64,000 nucleotides of DNA from Seriola aureovittata (GCF_021018895.1 NC_079386.1:16753052-16817051); one strand, 5' to 3'; numbered from the stretch's first letter, positions 22,380 through 34,507 are shown. Program-made: numbers and translations. The notes: generated by a model not told the origin, from the sequence alone.

Positions 22380-23400
22380 GAAATCTGCAACTACCCAGCT
22401 CCAGTTTCGGGGATTTGCCGACACCGAGGAAAAGGGCGGCTTACGAGTGTATGAACCTCTCCCTGAACCCCACCTCCCTTTTCCCTTAAAACACACACAC
22501 ACACACAGACACACATATTCTGTTCTACCCCCATTATATAAAGCACTGAATTGCTCCAAATCGACATTTTTCTCGGCCAATGAACTAGCCTCAGAAATGC
22601 GTATAAAATTCACATCAGCGTGAATTACTGGCTGATGGGATTCACTGCAGCGCTCTTCAAAAAGCCTCTCGTGTTCAAAAGGGTTTTGCCCTCTCGCTAA
22701 CCTTTCTTACCCTCTTTCTCTCTCCTCCTCCCTTTCTTCTCTCCCCATTTTCTGCTTTATTTTACCTCTCTTAACCCTTTCTCCCTCCTCTCCTCTCCTC
22801 CACTCGCCTCTCCTTTTTTCCATCTCTTTATCCTGACCATTTCATCTTCTCTTTCATATTTCAGGCCGGTCTGTCATCGACCCGTCCATGTGACTTTCCT
22901 TTAGTGCTCCCATCTTTCTTCTCTTGATCTCCCCGCGTTTCTTTCCAGCCGGCGATTCCCTTTTAACAGCGAGCCAGTGGCCTTTCACAATCTGTTTCGC
23001 AGAGACGATAGAGAGACCCCGGGACAGGCTGAAGGAGAGAGAGAGAGAGATTGAGTCTGAAAGGAAAAAATGAAAGATACTAAAGAGATATTGAGAGGAA
23101 CAGATGATGCAGAGCGAGGGAAGCTGGAGTGTGAAAAGCAGAAATGTGGCTCTAATTTAGACGATGTTGGAAAGTGTGTAAATTCACTCACGTACAAAAC
23201 TTTGAGTTTCTCGTTCTTTACACTTGAGTTATTTTAATTGGATGCTACTCTATGCTTCTACTTCACTACATTTCAGGGGGAAATACTGTACTATATTGCA
23301 CTATAAACACTTTTTTGCTTTACTGCATTTATCTGGGAGCTGCTGTTACTTTACAGAACAAGATTTTACACAGAAAACACATGAGCACAATTCTTTAGAA
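22380..23400. other. Pyrimidine-rich non-coding DNA
   Basis: A short CA run lies at 22490-22516. 22690-22880 is strongly C/T-rich on the plus strand. A (GA)7 lies near 23036. No gene seen. Confidence 0.5.
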
Positions 23401-23783
23401 AAATTTAAAGATCCCATATTTTACACTTTCACGATGTTTTATTTTGAAGTCTTGATCCATAAGAAGATGTATTTGCGGATTTAAGAACCAAAAACTTATT
23501 GTAGTTTTACATCTCCACTCTCAGGCTTCTCTTCCAGTCAGCCAATCAGAAGAGAGAAGGCTCTGAGCCTCTCTTCTGATTGGCTGACTGTTTTCTGATT
23601 GAATAAAGATGTAGCAGATTTCAGGTTAAACCAAATCCTACAAGGTTGGATGGTAGGTTCGGGTGGGCGGGGCTTGGGGCGCGGCTGAGAGCGGTGACTG
23701 CTATGTTGTGACGTCACAAAGTAGCAGAAGTCCTGACCGCTCGTTTTAAGGACATCTACCTTTATACTTTATGGGACCTTTAA
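23401..23783 (+). mobile_element. TTAA-target MITE, AGGTCCCATA family, with CCAAT hairpin
   Basis: TTAA flanks AGATCCCATA at the left (about 23405) and follows TATGGGACCT at the right (to 23783), giving 10-bp inverted ends. In the middle a perfect 22-bp inverted repeat (23535-23556 and 23569-23590) built on AGCCAATCAGAAGAGAG makes a strong hairpin. It also carries GGGTGGGCGGGGCTTGG and TTGTGACGTCACAAAG, that is GC-box and CRE-like motifs. A same-orientation relative is at 57949. Non-coding. Confidence 0.8.
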
Positions 23784-23830
23784 GGGATCCATATACAAAA
23801 TGCTATATACTCTTATCCATCATAAAACAC

Positions 23831-24105
23831 CATCATGGAGGCATCTGATTGGTCCTAAATTCATTTTGCAATAGGTCGACGAAGAGTCATAAAGAACCAT
23901 CTCCAGAGACAAGAAGAACAAGGAGTCCTGCAAGAGATGGTCCGGCCCCAACACAGTCCTGATCTCGCCGTCACGGGGTCAGTCTGAGATTACATGAAGA
24001 CATGGTGCTGCTTCAAAGGCAAAGGGTGGTCACAGCAAAAAAAAAAACCTTCACTGCCCTTTGTATGACGTTACCTGATAAATAAAAACTATTCATGGTA
24101 CACTT
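23831..24105 (+). mobile_element. Tc1-like transposon relic (internally deleted)
   Basis: The plus strand retains a recognisable transposase segment: QEMVRPQHSPDLA..SV.DYMK, corresponding to the Tc1 motif around the third catalytic acidic residue (typically PQSPDLNxIExVWDYMK). The ASN-PRO-ILE-GLU part is mutated and a stop falls in the motif. Downstream, AAGGCAAAGGGTGGTCACA and TGATAAATAAAAACTATT match the 3' end of teleost Tc1 elements as I recall them. The sequence jumps directly from the motif to the C-terminal part, so about 100 bp or more is deleted. Dead copy. Confidence 0.75.
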
Positions 24106-24474
24106 TGGGGGCGTAAATCTTTTTGCAGGGTACCATATATCATAATATAGCCGCCTCTGTGAAAGGGACCATTCTGTATTTTTGTCATCTCAGTTCATTC
24201 CAACTTCCCTCCCCCGCCTGCGGCGCTCAGGCTCAAGTCCAGAAGATTTAAATCTTTAAAAATGGGTCACAAAAATATAATTTCATTTTTTCTTTTTTTT
24301 CAGTAATTTCCTGAAACAACCGGGCACTGTAGCTTTTAGCAAACATTACTCAAACAGGAGTAAATAGTCCATTTGTTGGGGACTATTTTCAGTGGAAGAT
24401 TAATTCACATTTGATGCTCTGGTGAGTATTTGTGGCAGCAGGACGTCGGTGTGTTGGATTCAGTTGAGATAAAC

Positions 24475-24477
<3 letters not shown>

Positions 24478-24505
<28 letters not shown>

Positions 24506-24506
24506 C
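24478..24506. repeat. (GT)n microsatellite
   Basis: About 14 GT units. Confidence 0.95.
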
Positions 24507-24775
24507 GTTCATGGTAATGGATGAACATGTCACCCAGTGCAACAGTGTGGCTCGCTGAATGGTTTTGGAAAAAACAATGGAGCTCTATGGCTCAGAGGCT
24601 TTGGACACACACCGTAAGTATTAACATACTGATGCTTAGAAAGAGACGGAATTAGAGCGAGAGGGAAGTATTAAAGAGAAAAGAAATGAAAGACAGACAT
24701 GTATTAGCACATTGTTACTGCAGTGGCCAGTCAGTCTGGGAACTCATAATAACTCCTCAACACTAATGACAAAAC

Positions 24776-24909
24776 CACACACACACACACACACACACAC
24801 CCTCTGGCTCTTATTCGTCCAGTATCTCTCTCTGGCTCTATCGATGTCTCTGTAGCTACTTTTCTGTCGTCTTCTTCCTCTGTTTTTCCCTCTCTCTCTC
24901 TCTCTTTCT

Positions 24910-24937
<28 letters not shown>
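24776..24937. repeat. Two (CA)n tracts with a CT-rich spacer
   Basis: CA at 24776-24800 and 24910-24937, with a short (TC)n at 24890-24909. Confidence 0.93.
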
Positions 24938-24941
<4 letters not shown>

Positions 24942-26229
24942 CACAGTGTTGCTGTGTTGATGGCAAAACCATATCAGGGGTTATTCAGAGGGGAAAAAGT
25001 CATTCTTTCTGACAGCCCCCGTTAAGAGAAGAAATACCTCCACCACTAAAACCGGACTTAGGTTTCAGTCGTGACACCACACCAGACTACATTTGATTTT
25101 CTGGGTTATTTCAAGTACAATCCGAAGTGGCCAAAACGCTGTAAAAATAAGTCAGCGAGACAGCGACGCGCAATTGGTGTTTATCGTGTTCGGGACGCTG
25201 TTTCGAGCCGCCAACAGTCGGATTCTTTAACCTCGTATTTCTCTGTTAGCTTGAAATCTATATTATACCGGTTATTTTCTCTCTGGCTCTCCGGTTGCAT
25301 ATAAATCACGGATGAAGAGTGGACCACCAACTCTGTGCTGAAAATATGGCGGGCTTAAAAATATTGGCAGCCAGACGAGGAGAGTACTGTAACTCAGGGG
25401 CGAGCGGACTTAAAAATATTCATTAGCTGTGTTTTTCATTTATCAAGCCAGAGTTCTTTGAGACAATAAAAGGCTAAATTTGGCTGCTGGTGTTGCTTTC
25501 CAACCTTGGTTGCAACATGCAGGTAGTCTGAACCATAGAAAGAGATGTTTGTGGAGGGCTGCAGGGATTTAGACTCATTCTGGGTTCAGTTTCTTGCTCA
25601 AGGACATTTACGCAATGTTCAGACAGGCAGCTCCAGTCCAGCTTTTTTTTTTTTTTTTTTTGTTCCCAATACGAGGAGGAACTTTTTTATGAAGTCTGCA
25701 CGGAAACATCCAGAATCCAATCCTCTCAGATCAGATTTAAACCACATTTATGGGTCAGATGAAATGTGATTCAGATTCCATCTACGAACCTGCGGCTCAG
25801 ATTGCGTTTCTACCGTCTGTGTTTACTCGTTTATCTATCTCCCACTACTCTGTTGCGTAAGTTTCAGGCAACTGTTTCAGGTGTTCGTCCGACCAAACAA
25901 ATATGACTCCACTTTGACCTCCAATATGGATACTGCCAGTATATCAGCTCATGCGTCACACAACCGCAACCAACAGTCTTACAGGCTTTTTTTTCCGCTT
26001 ATGCATTTAAGAACATGACTGTGAGTTGAACTCCAGACTCTTATGTGTTCACAGCAGCGTTGGAGCTCAATAGACGTAGCGTCGTGTCGACACTGGCTCT
26101 ACATTCAGATTTGTGGCTGAAATGCATCTTCAACCACAAGACGAAGCAGTAACTGGGGATTCTCGTTTCAATTTTTGAAGTAGCGTTGAACCACAGCAAG
26201 CAAACATGGAGCAGCGTTATCCTTCATTT

Positions 26230-26430
26230 AGAGTCACTTACTGGCCAATATTAACTCTCTTTTGGCTCTGGTTTTGGTCTCCACCACCTTCTGAGGGAAA
26301 CATCTGACCCTAAATGCTCCACAACGTTCGCCAGCTATAGTTTCTAACTTTGTCTGCCTATTGTTTGATACTAAGTAGGTAGCGTACAGTGTTTTTGAGG
26401 AAGCAAAAAAGTAAAGTTGCAGAGTCCGGT
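26230..26430. repeat. Teleost repeat with AATGCTCCAC..GTCTGCCTATTGTTT signature
   Basis: Contains TTTTGGTCTCCACCACCTTC, CTAAATGCTCCACAACGTTC, TTTCTAACTTTGTCTGCC and GTAGGTAGCGTACAGTG in the order I recall for a frequent teleost interspersed repeat. A shorter relative lies at 36815-36870. Confidence 0.6.
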
Positions 26431-28146
26431 GATAAATCTATGGAGGTTTGTTAACCACAAGCCACGACTCAACTTATTAAACATATTTGAGGCATTGTTA
26501 ATATCGAAAATTTGATAAATGCAGCGTTAAATTTGCTTTGGAAGAACCAGGACTAGCCAAATACAGCCAATACTAAAATAATACAGGAAGTCATCAAGGG
26601 AAATTGTGCGTCCATTAAGTGCCGTGCTAGTTGTTTGAAGATGTTTTGGTACGAGTTTTTATCTGCCAGTTATAAAAGCAATAATAAAAAACTGCTCCAA
26701 AAAAAAGAAGAAGGAAAATTCAAGTTGAGACAGTTGGATGCTTTGACTTGTCTCTGGTGCTTTTCAGCCGCATGTCTGACGACACAGGACTGAAGCTGCT
26801 GGCGAGGCGTCATGTGACTCAAACTGCGTCAAGAAGCAAAGAGCAGAGAACAATAAATAAAACGAGAGAACAATAAATGAAGAGAACGGAGAACAGCGAC
26901 ACCTGAGCACATGAAGAGGTTTGACACCTCGCAGTCGAACATATCGAGAAGCATGAAAGCACATTACAACTTCCTGCTGTCTGAACACACAGTAGCATTA
27001 GGATAATAATGGAACATGTATCTTCATGTTGGTGCCAGATTCCCATCAAATTGATAGGTTTTGATTTCCAAACGCCAAATTTCTTTGAAACCAGATCTTT
27101 GTTGGGATATGTCCAAGGAAAAGTCTTTTTATTTATTTATTTTTTGCTTTGATTGTTTTTGCTGCTACAGAAAAAAAAGTACTTTGTGATAAAAATAAAA
27201 ATTGTCTTCCAGTGAAAAAGTGGAAGCGATAAAACCCAAAGCGAGCTCCACTGAGCGTAGGAATCCCCAACTGTTTTCCAGGGATTAATAAACAGTAATA
27301 TGAGGGTCATGGATCATCAAAACTGGGCCGGTCCTGTTGGAAAAGAGTAGACTTTAATGTCCACGTTCAAAAAACAAGATTTAGTGTGACAGGAAAATAA
27401 ATTCCCCTGTGATCGCGAACCACCAAGAAAACACAGTTTAGTTCTTAAAAACCACCTTTCCATTGTCGACTGAAGCCTTTGAAATTTTTCATTTTCTCCA
27501 TGAAAGGAGAAAGTGAGAGATCACAGCATTGGAAAGGTGGACTGAAAGGATCCTAATAATATTTTTACTGATCGTTTAACAGCACACGCCAGGGCTCAGC
27601 GATAGACCTGCAACGCTTGATCCAAGTTCCAAGGGTTTGATATTAAAGATTTTCCGCCTTGAAACCGAAACGGCCGACATCTGTGAAATTAATAGGGTTA
27701 ATATCTGTACTATTTGTGAGAAGAAGAAAAGAAATATTAAAATGATGTTACAGATACGGCACTTGGGCTCAGAGAAAAAAGAGAGAGATAAGTCTTTAAA
27801 CGAAGCCAGCGACATCGTCATTAAGAGTTTTTATGTCTCACGCGAGGTCCAGGCCATCGTTTGCAGCAGCTTCCAGGGTTTTGATATAGAATACAAAGAG
27901 ACCCGGAGCCACCACATCTGCTCGAAACATAGAGATCCGATATATTCTTTTCCATTTTTACTTCAAGTCCTCAGTGTCTCATCCAGGGACACTTAGAGTG
28001 AGGGAGAGAGCACTGTAGGGGTTCGGAAACTCGCTCGAGGGCGCACGGACACGACGGTGAGAGCGCCGCAGTGGACGACACGGGAATCTAACGTGGGAAC
28101 CTGACGTTGTAAATAAAGGTACTAAACATCTGGCGAGACCTTTCTC
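26431..28146. other. No gene recognised
   Basis: Single-copy-looking DNA. A 119-codon plus frame at 27637-27996 has no recognisable domain and a length expected by chance in a window this size. Confidence 0.4.
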
Positions 28147-28215
28147 TTCTTCTACTTCTCGGTAGCAGTCGGTAAACAACGTTGCGGTGCATTACCGCCA
28201 CCTACTGGTCCGGAG
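28147..28215 (+). repeat. Teleost short interspersed repeat, second copy
   Basis: TCTTCTTCTACTTCT followed by GCGGTGCATTACCGCCACCT, the same motif order as at 3192-3290. Confidence 0.6.
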
Positions 28216-28570
28216 TGTGGATCGATCGCTTCGTTTTACTGCTAGTTTCTTTTTAGCATGCTAACACGCTAAGGTGGTGAACATGCCCAAAGTGCCACTG
28301 TATCTAACTGTTTACCCACTTCCACCTGTTTCTATGACACAGTATTTATTACCTGTTTGCATTTAGTCTCTGAATTTCACAATTTACGGGAACAGCGGAA
28401 ACTTTGACTTTACACCACAACTTCACTTTGTTGTTATATCATTTGATGAAGGAAATGTGGCTATTAATACAGTGAATGACAAACAGCTCAGTGGTGTCAA
28501 TTGTCCACAGTTGTGTGACCACAACACTGAGTCAGTTAGCTAGTGTTTTTCAGTGTAAATGTGTTTTTAA

Positions 28571-28616
28571 GTGTGTGTATGTGTGTGTGTGTGTGTGTGT
28601 ATGTGTGTGTGAGTGT
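28571..28616. repeat. (GT)n microsatellite with AT interruptions
   Basis: GT runs broken by two single AT units. Confidence 0.93.
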
Positions 28617-28728
28617 ACATTTCCCACCATTTTCCATGGTAAACAGACCAATAAAGCAGAAATGAAAAAAGAAGAAGAGGAATGATTCATAAAAGCGGCT
28701 CCACAAGCAGCAAGATGAATCATTTTAT

Positions 28729-28941
28729 TGATCACACTGGGGATATTACAACATCTTCCAGGACTTTGATAAACCATTGGAGAGCCTCCATTTGTGATTC
28801 TACACAGCGGCAGAGTTCAGGGTTCGACAGCATGTATTTGACAACAGAGTTTGACAGGTGGCGTGTTTCTGAGGAACCGTTTCCTGGGCAGGTGTCAATT
28901 GATTGATGGGAAGCAGAGCGTAAATGCCAGCAGTGTATCAA
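28729..28941 (-). CDS. Unassigned ORF ending beside AATAAA
   Basis: The minus strand reads about 69 codons of protein-like sequence (end: ALQWFIKVLEDVVISPV, then TGA). An AATAAA polyadenylation hexamer starts three bases after the stop. A normal gene would have a longer 3' UTR. The same bases also resemble the TTTATTGATC..GGGGA tail seen in some teleost LINEs, so a retroposon end is the rival explanation. No start, acceptor or family could be assigned. Confidence 0.2.
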
Positions 28942-30126
28942 AAACAGATACCACCATGGCGTGTTAGCGCAGGCTATATGGTGAGTCTGCAGCCAAAATA
29001 AGCTGTTTCTATGCCAACAAATACAGACGTACCTGCAGCTGGTGGATGACTAAGTGGTCAGCTTCAGGTTGCACATTTTTGTCAAAATGAGTTTAGTTCG
29101 AGGATTTCGACAAACTTGAAGCATCTCCTGCCTCTCGTATGATTTCTAAACTCCATCTGACGTGGATGCTTTTAAGTGCTCAGAGGAAACACATCTATCA
29201 GTTACAGAGGTGGAACCGCTGTTGCATCGATGTAGAGCTGTGAAAGCCTCATAGAAAGGATGTTGGGGTGAGAGACTTTCTACTGTCAGCTTCTCTTAAC
29301 CGTGACGATCCTTCTCCAAAGTCCGACCCAAAACTCAACCACAGAGGTGGTACAGTAAATCTGAAAACAGACGTCGACAAACAACTTCATCTTAATCTAG
29401 TTCGGAGGAATTATCAGCCATTAAAGGAACATGCACGGAGTCAGAGTGTGTATACAGGCGTCAGGAAGCGCTTATTCACTTATTTCTCTTCCTGAAATTT
29501 ACCCTCCATAACCTTTTATAAATCCTGCAACGTGTTATTTTACCAGTTCTTTTTGTACGATTTAAACAATCGAAATAAAACATGTTCATGAATGAGCTTT
29601 TTTTACGTTTGGTCAGAGTCAGGCTAGCTGTTTCCCTGTTTATGCTAAGCTAACTGTTTCTTGACCAGAACATGTGTGTTTCCAAAAAACATGTACATCA
29701 AGATATTCAGCATTTATAGTAAATGGTTTTACAGTTAGATCGGCTTCTCAAATTCACCTGTCACCTGCTTTTGGGAATCACTGAATGAACCAAAGTTTCT
29801 TCCTCGTGGTGAAACATAGACGATGTTTTCAAGCTTAAAACCACCGAACCAGATTAAGTGGTGCACAGAAACCAGCAGGAGGAAGTCAAAGCCAGACTTG
29901 AAAACACAGGTATGGTCCTTTAACCTCGCCCCGAGCTCCCGGCGTTCTGGAGGAAGCAGAGGAAGCGGCGGAGTGATTTTCCATGGCATCGCACGGCGGC
30001 GCGGCAGCCACTGGATTTGGCCCGCAGGTCTGCTCTGTGACGGTAAAGCCATGGGAACAGAACTGTAAAACACTGGCCTGGACACACTACTGACAACACA
30101 TGCAACTATTAAATAAGACCTTACAG

Positions 30127-30130
<4 letters not shown>
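28942..30130. other. No gene seen
   Basis: Contains one recognised repeat fragment (29605-29665). A 75-codon plus frame at 29268-29495 has no known domain. Confidence 0.4.
29605..29665. repeat. Fragment of GCTAGCTGTTTCC teleost repeat
   Basis: GTCAGGCTAGCTGTTTCCC and TATGCTAAGCTAA match the opposite strand of the repeat at 7343-7600. Confidence 0.6.

Positions 30131-30164
<34 letters not shown>
30131..30164. repeat. (GT)17 microsatellite
   Basis: Pure GT run. Confidence 0.95.
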
Positions 30165-30165
<1 letters not shown>

Positions 30166-30279
30166 GGAGCGTGCGTGTGTGTCGACACCAAAAGAGACAG
30201 AACAGCAGAGGAAAATAAATGAAATGAAAAAGCTGAAAGGTTGAAATATATAGAAAAGAGATTAAGAAAGAAAAGAAGC

Positions 30280-30323
30280 GTGTGTGTGTGTGCGTGCGTG
30301 CGTGCACGTGCATTCTTGTGTGT

Positions 30324-30364
<41 letters not shown>
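30280..30364. repeat. Interrupted (TG)n microsatellite
   Basis: TG with TGCG and TGCACG interruptions, then a pure TG run to 30364. Confidence 0.94.
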
Positions 30365-30365
<1 letters not shown>

Positions 30366-30478
30366 CTGTAAAACCCTATACAAGGTGCCAACGGCTGTGA
30401 CCTTTGACCTGTTTTGAATGTTGCTATATGTTGGAATGTGTATTAGCAGGATTTGGTGTTCCGGTGCCCCTGAGGGCA

Positions 30479-30594
<116 letters not shown>

Positions 30595-31249
30595 GTGACC
30601 TCAGACATGTGTTCGTGTTAACTGGCACCATTAAGCCTTGAGGGGATCATTAGTGGGCTCTGGGAGCTGCCTTTACTGTACATGGTAGGGGACCTTTTGC
30701 ACACACACACACACACACTCAAGAAAACACATATGAATGGACTTAAACACACACACACACACACACACACGCAGACATTTGCTGCATCAAAATGTTAAAT
30801 GCCTGAGATATAAGCGTTTACACAAACACACACACACACACTGGCGACTCCAGCGCGGCGGCCTGAGCGTTTCACCATGTACAACCAATTTAAGCTCCAT
30901 ATTTAACAACCATTCAAAGCCATAAACATGCTATACATCATCGATGGTCCACATTTATACAGCAGCCAGCGATCGACCCTGCGATCTGATTGGTCCAAAG
31001 CACCAAAATTGAGCTCTATCGGCGGATTTGCCAGAGCAATTTCTTTTCTTTTTCTTTATTATTTCTTGTGGCGTCTTAACGTCCCTCCAGAGTTTCTCCT
31101 TCCCGGAGCGAACACATGAGAGTTAATGCTCTTGAATTACTGCGGTGCCCGTTTTCATGCCTGGTAATCGAGAGGTAAAACACTTCAGATGGAGAAATTT
31201 GATTAAAAGCAAAAAAAAAAAAAAGAGCGACAGCCTCTTAACGTTCGCT
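30595..31249. other. Non-coding DNA with short CA tracts
   Basis: CA runs of 8-11 units near 30702, 30749 and 30822. The 31020-31200 stretch is unique-looking AT/GC-balanced sequence and could be conserved non-coding; not testable here. Confidence 0.4.
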
Positions 31250-31450
31250 CCTAAAGGAACAGTTTGAGATTTTTTAGGACGTACATTTATTTGCATTTCC
31301 ACTCGGAGTTAGAGGGAAAGACTGATGCAAATCACAAGAGACGTAATAGTCAATAAAACAACAACATTTTTCATTTTTGGTTGGTATCAAGTGAGATTTA
31401 GAGATGCTGTTAGGCTAGCTGTTTCCATTCTTAATGCTATTATTATTATT
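31250..31450. repeat. Teleost repeat, start-to-middle of GCTAGCTGTTTCC family
   Basis: AAAGGAACAGTTTGAGATTTT at the left end, GGAGTTAGAGGGAAAGACTGATGC in the middle and TAGGCTAGCTGTTTCC..TTAATGCTA at the right match the same family as 7343-7600 and 29605-29665. An ATT run replaces the end. Confidence 0.6.
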
Positions 31451-32007
31451 ATTACCACTAAAACAAAGTCTCAGTCAGGGTTTCTTCAGACGTATATGTG
31501 CGTCTTTAGCAGCCTCCATTTACCTCAGTGGGCAGAGTGAACCCTGTGCGCGGCTTTCAGACGCAGCATGAACTGACGTGCACTTCACACAAACCTGCGG
31601 CAGGTGATTCAGACTCTGAAAAGCTCAATTCCGCCTCTAAGTGAGACGTCCTGTTGTTATTCGACTTGATCCGGGAGGAAATCAGCGAGCACAAAGACGC
31701 AGGAGTGACAAGGGAGGCAGTGAAAGGACGGAGATGGACTGAGGATGAGTGTTGTGGGAGACAGAAGGGCATGATGGGATGGACAGAGAAAAGAGACAGG
31801 TGGAAAATAGGGGAGGGGAGGGGGTTAAACACGCTTACACACAGAGCCTCCTTTTGGGCGTTTTAAGTGGTCTCTTTGTCCTCCTTCATGGTTCCCTTCC
31901 CTCCTTTTCTCTCCGTCCTTTCTCTCGCCCCTTTTAACAGTAACCAGAGAGGCCAAGAACATCGCTGGGAGAACGAGAGGGAGATAGAGAGAGATAGGAG
32001 GAGACAC

Positions 32008-32040
<33 letters not shown>

Positions 32041-32176
32041 CTTAAAGAGGGTGGTTAGGAGATAAAAACTGTCTCCTCACTGTAAGAGAATCCCTTCTTC
32101 TTTTTGCTCCTCTTTCTTTTTTGTTCCAGATAAGGGAAAGAGCAGGTTTATCTGTTGATGCTCAATTGAGTGTGTA

Positions 32177-32180
<4 letters not shown>
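31451..32180. other. No gene seen; GA-rich patches
   Basis: Purine-rich sequence with an (AG)14 run at 32011-32038. Confidence 0.5.

Positions 32181-32221
<41 letters not shown>
32181..32221. repeat. (TG)20 microsatellite
   Basis: Pure TG; complementary CA array about 115 bp downstream. Confidence 0.96.
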
Positions 32222-32224
<3 letters not shown>

Positions 32225-32334
32225 AGACAGACGGGTTTCTCAGACCCCTGACGCCTATCATCCTCTCTCTTCTTCTGCTCTGTTTTCCGCCTCATCCATT
32301 CATTCACAGTTTCACAATACGAGGTCAGTCAGGT

Positions 32335-32336
<2 letters not shown>

Positions 32337-32369
<33 letters not shown>

Positions 32370-32388
32370 CACACACACACACACACAC
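32337..32388. repeat. (CA)n microsatellite with one AAC break
   Basis: CA array interrupted once by an extra A. Confidence 0.96.
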
Positions 32389-33420
32389 GGTCCCTCAGGT
32401 AGCGCTGTGTGTATGGGAAACAGACGGCTCAGGGTTCAGTGGTGGGTTGACCCGCTTGATGCAACATGTACAGGAGCAAGAGAAGAAGAAGAAAAAAAGA
32501 CATTAAAAGACGAGAAGAAGAAAAGTGAGAAGGTGAAATTTCCCCGGTCGTGCTCGTCCCCCAGCGAACGGAGTCTGAAGACGTGTGAACGTTCCTCTCC
32601 ACTTTTCTTCCGCCTTGATTTCCATCATTGGTTTACTCTGCTGTTCAGTTTCCAAACCGTTTTCTGGGCTTCGCTTTCGCTTCTTTCACTTAATTTAGTT
32701 TCTGAATTTTCGACTCTGAGTTTTCTTTTCGTTTGTCGTCTGGATTGTTTATGTACGTTGCGGTTTGTAGCGTTCTCTCCACAGAAGTCTGGAACCTCGG
32801 TGAGAGACACAAACCCAAACAAAAAGATCTACTTGCTTTCCTCTTGAAAACTGAAGCTTTCGTCACTTGAATATTATTTGTTTGTCATTTACATCAACTT
32901 TACCGAAGGTCAATAACGTTTCGCTTTGGTCCTTTAAGTTATATTCCACAATATTATAATGTGAACCACAATAAACTTTAAATCCCACTGACTCCAGGCT
33001 TGTATTTGAAGCTTCTTACATTGCAACTTATTTATTCTTATGCTTTAAATTGATGCTTTTATTTATTTCAATTTATCCAGATTTTTTTATTTTTAGTAAT
33101 TTCTGCAAAAGCCGAGACTTTGTCCAGTGTTATATTATATGTCTACAATATCTCTGCATGGCAACTATAATATAATAGAGTTAAGAAAAGGCGAATAAAA
33201 CATAATGAAACTGAACAAAAAAAAGAAGAAGCATGGAGGATGAAACGTCAATTTGTCTCAATATTACGGCAGGAAATCACTCGACAATATGTTCAACTTG
33301 GTTCCCAGTGATTTTTGCTGTTTTGAAAATATTAAAGGGAACTCGTTTCTGGGAAATATTCTCATCCAGAAAATGAGGTATTTTACATTCATGGAGGCAA
33401 CAGCAGGAATATTTTAGAGT
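32389..33420. other. No gene recognised
   Basis: A frame open from the CA tract continues to about 32847 (some 155 codons after the repeat) but starts inside the microsatellite. It is Ser/Phe/Leu-rich from T-rich sequence and has no domain I recognise. Confidence 0.4.
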
Positions 33421-33429
33421 AAGAAGAAC

Positions 33430-33612
33430 AGAAGAGAAAATATAAGAATGTGTCACACTGTCTCCTTGTCTCCTTTACTCTAGTCTCCTTCCCTCTACTG
33501 TTCCTCCTTCCTTCTACCTTCTCTCCTCTCCTGTACCAGCCTGTCCTCTTCTTCACCTTCCTCTCCTCGTCTTTCTGCTGAGTGGGAAGCTCCAGCCTCC
33601 CCCCCCCCCCCA
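33430..33612. repeat. Pyrimidine-rich tract ending in poly(C)
   Basis: Mostly C and T on the plus strand, with a run of about 13 C at 33599-33611. Confidence 0.8.
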
Positions 33613-33762
33613 ACCCCACTACCACCCCCCACCCACTGTTGCCCTCTCCCCTTGCCCTGGTCAGAGCACCTCTCCTGGGACAGACCAGGCAGTGAGGTGG
33701 GCCTCTCTGGCGGTCTGGACCGGGGATCTGGTTAGTGAGGAGGAATGTGTGGAGTGTAAATG

Positions 33763-33764
<2 letters not shown>

Positions 33765-33817
<53 letters not shown>
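33765..33817. repeat. (CA)26 microsatellite
   Basis: Pure CA run. Confidence 0.97.
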
Positions 33818-33819
<2 letters not shown>

Positions 33820-33944
33820 TTGGAGCAGGAACGATACACAGCTTCTCTTGTCACTCTCATCCTTCCATTCACTCGTTCATCTCCAGGGAGGATGGAGGGA
33901 TGAACTTTCACTGATACGACACAAGTGGGAAGGTTTTGTTTACC

Positions 33945-33992
33945 TGGGGGGGGGGGGGGGGCAAAAGGGGGAGGGGGGGTGGGGGGGGTGGA
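33945..33992 (+). repeat. G-run cluster (quadruplex candidate)
   Basis: Several runs of 5-17 G separated by CAAAA, A and T. Confidence 0.85.
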
Positions 33993-34150
33993 GGGAAGGT
34001 AAAGAAGAGGTTAAGACCTTGTGCAACATCCTTATATTTTCTATATGGGAAATTTTATTTGATATTTAATGTGTATAAATATCTTACCAAGATTTTATGT
34101 AAATTTGAAATCATTCGTTAAGATTTAAGATTGATTATCCTGAATGGGTC

Positions 34151-34152
<2 letters not shown>

Positions 34153-34199
<47 letters not shown>
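34153..34199. repeat. (GT)23 microsatellite
   Basis: Pure GT run; first of three GT arrays in 360 bp. Confidence 0.97.
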
Positions 34200-34200
<1 letters not shown>

Positions 34201-34295
34201 CCTTACAATCAGGTGAGTGAGTGAGAGATTGACTCAGCTCTCTCATTAGCCAGTCTACAACCTCCCACCATTTCCTCAAATTAACCTTGTAAAAA

Positions 34296-34298
<3 letters not shown>

Positions 34299-34344
<46 letters not shown>

Positions 34345-34356
34345 TGTGTGTGTGTG
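34299..34356. repeat. (GT)n microsatellite
   Basis: GT with GA interruptions near the right end. Confidence 0.96.
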
Positions 34357-34452
34357 AGTCAGTCACGCCCTGCTTGATCGATTGCCAACGTTTCAGTGCA
34401 AACATTCTGGTAAAATTCACTGTTTGTGTGTACAGACACCTGTTCCACATGC

Positions 34453-34455
<3 letters not shown>

Positions 34456-34507
<52 letters not shown>
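34456..34507. repeat. (GT)26 microsatellite
   Basis: Pure GT run. Confidence 0.97.

Larger units (their letters stand above)
24106..26229. other. No gene seen; possible conserved non-coding stretch
   Basis: Simple repeats at 24478-24937 (listed). Around 25350-25480 the motif TTAAAAATATT occurs twice (after GGGC and after GGAC) next to CATTAGCTG and GACAATAAAAGGC, an AT-rich homeodomain-like composition often seen in enhancers. A T18 run lies near 25643. Confidence 0.4.

Noticed and set aside
27637..27996. 119-codon plus ORF
   Set aside because: No domain and no supporting splice or start context; length within chance expectation.
32170..32847. Longest open frame (225 codons, plus)
   Set aside because: It starts in a GT array and crosses a CA array; the remainder is Ser/Phe-rich from T-rich DNA with no domain or consistent codon bias.
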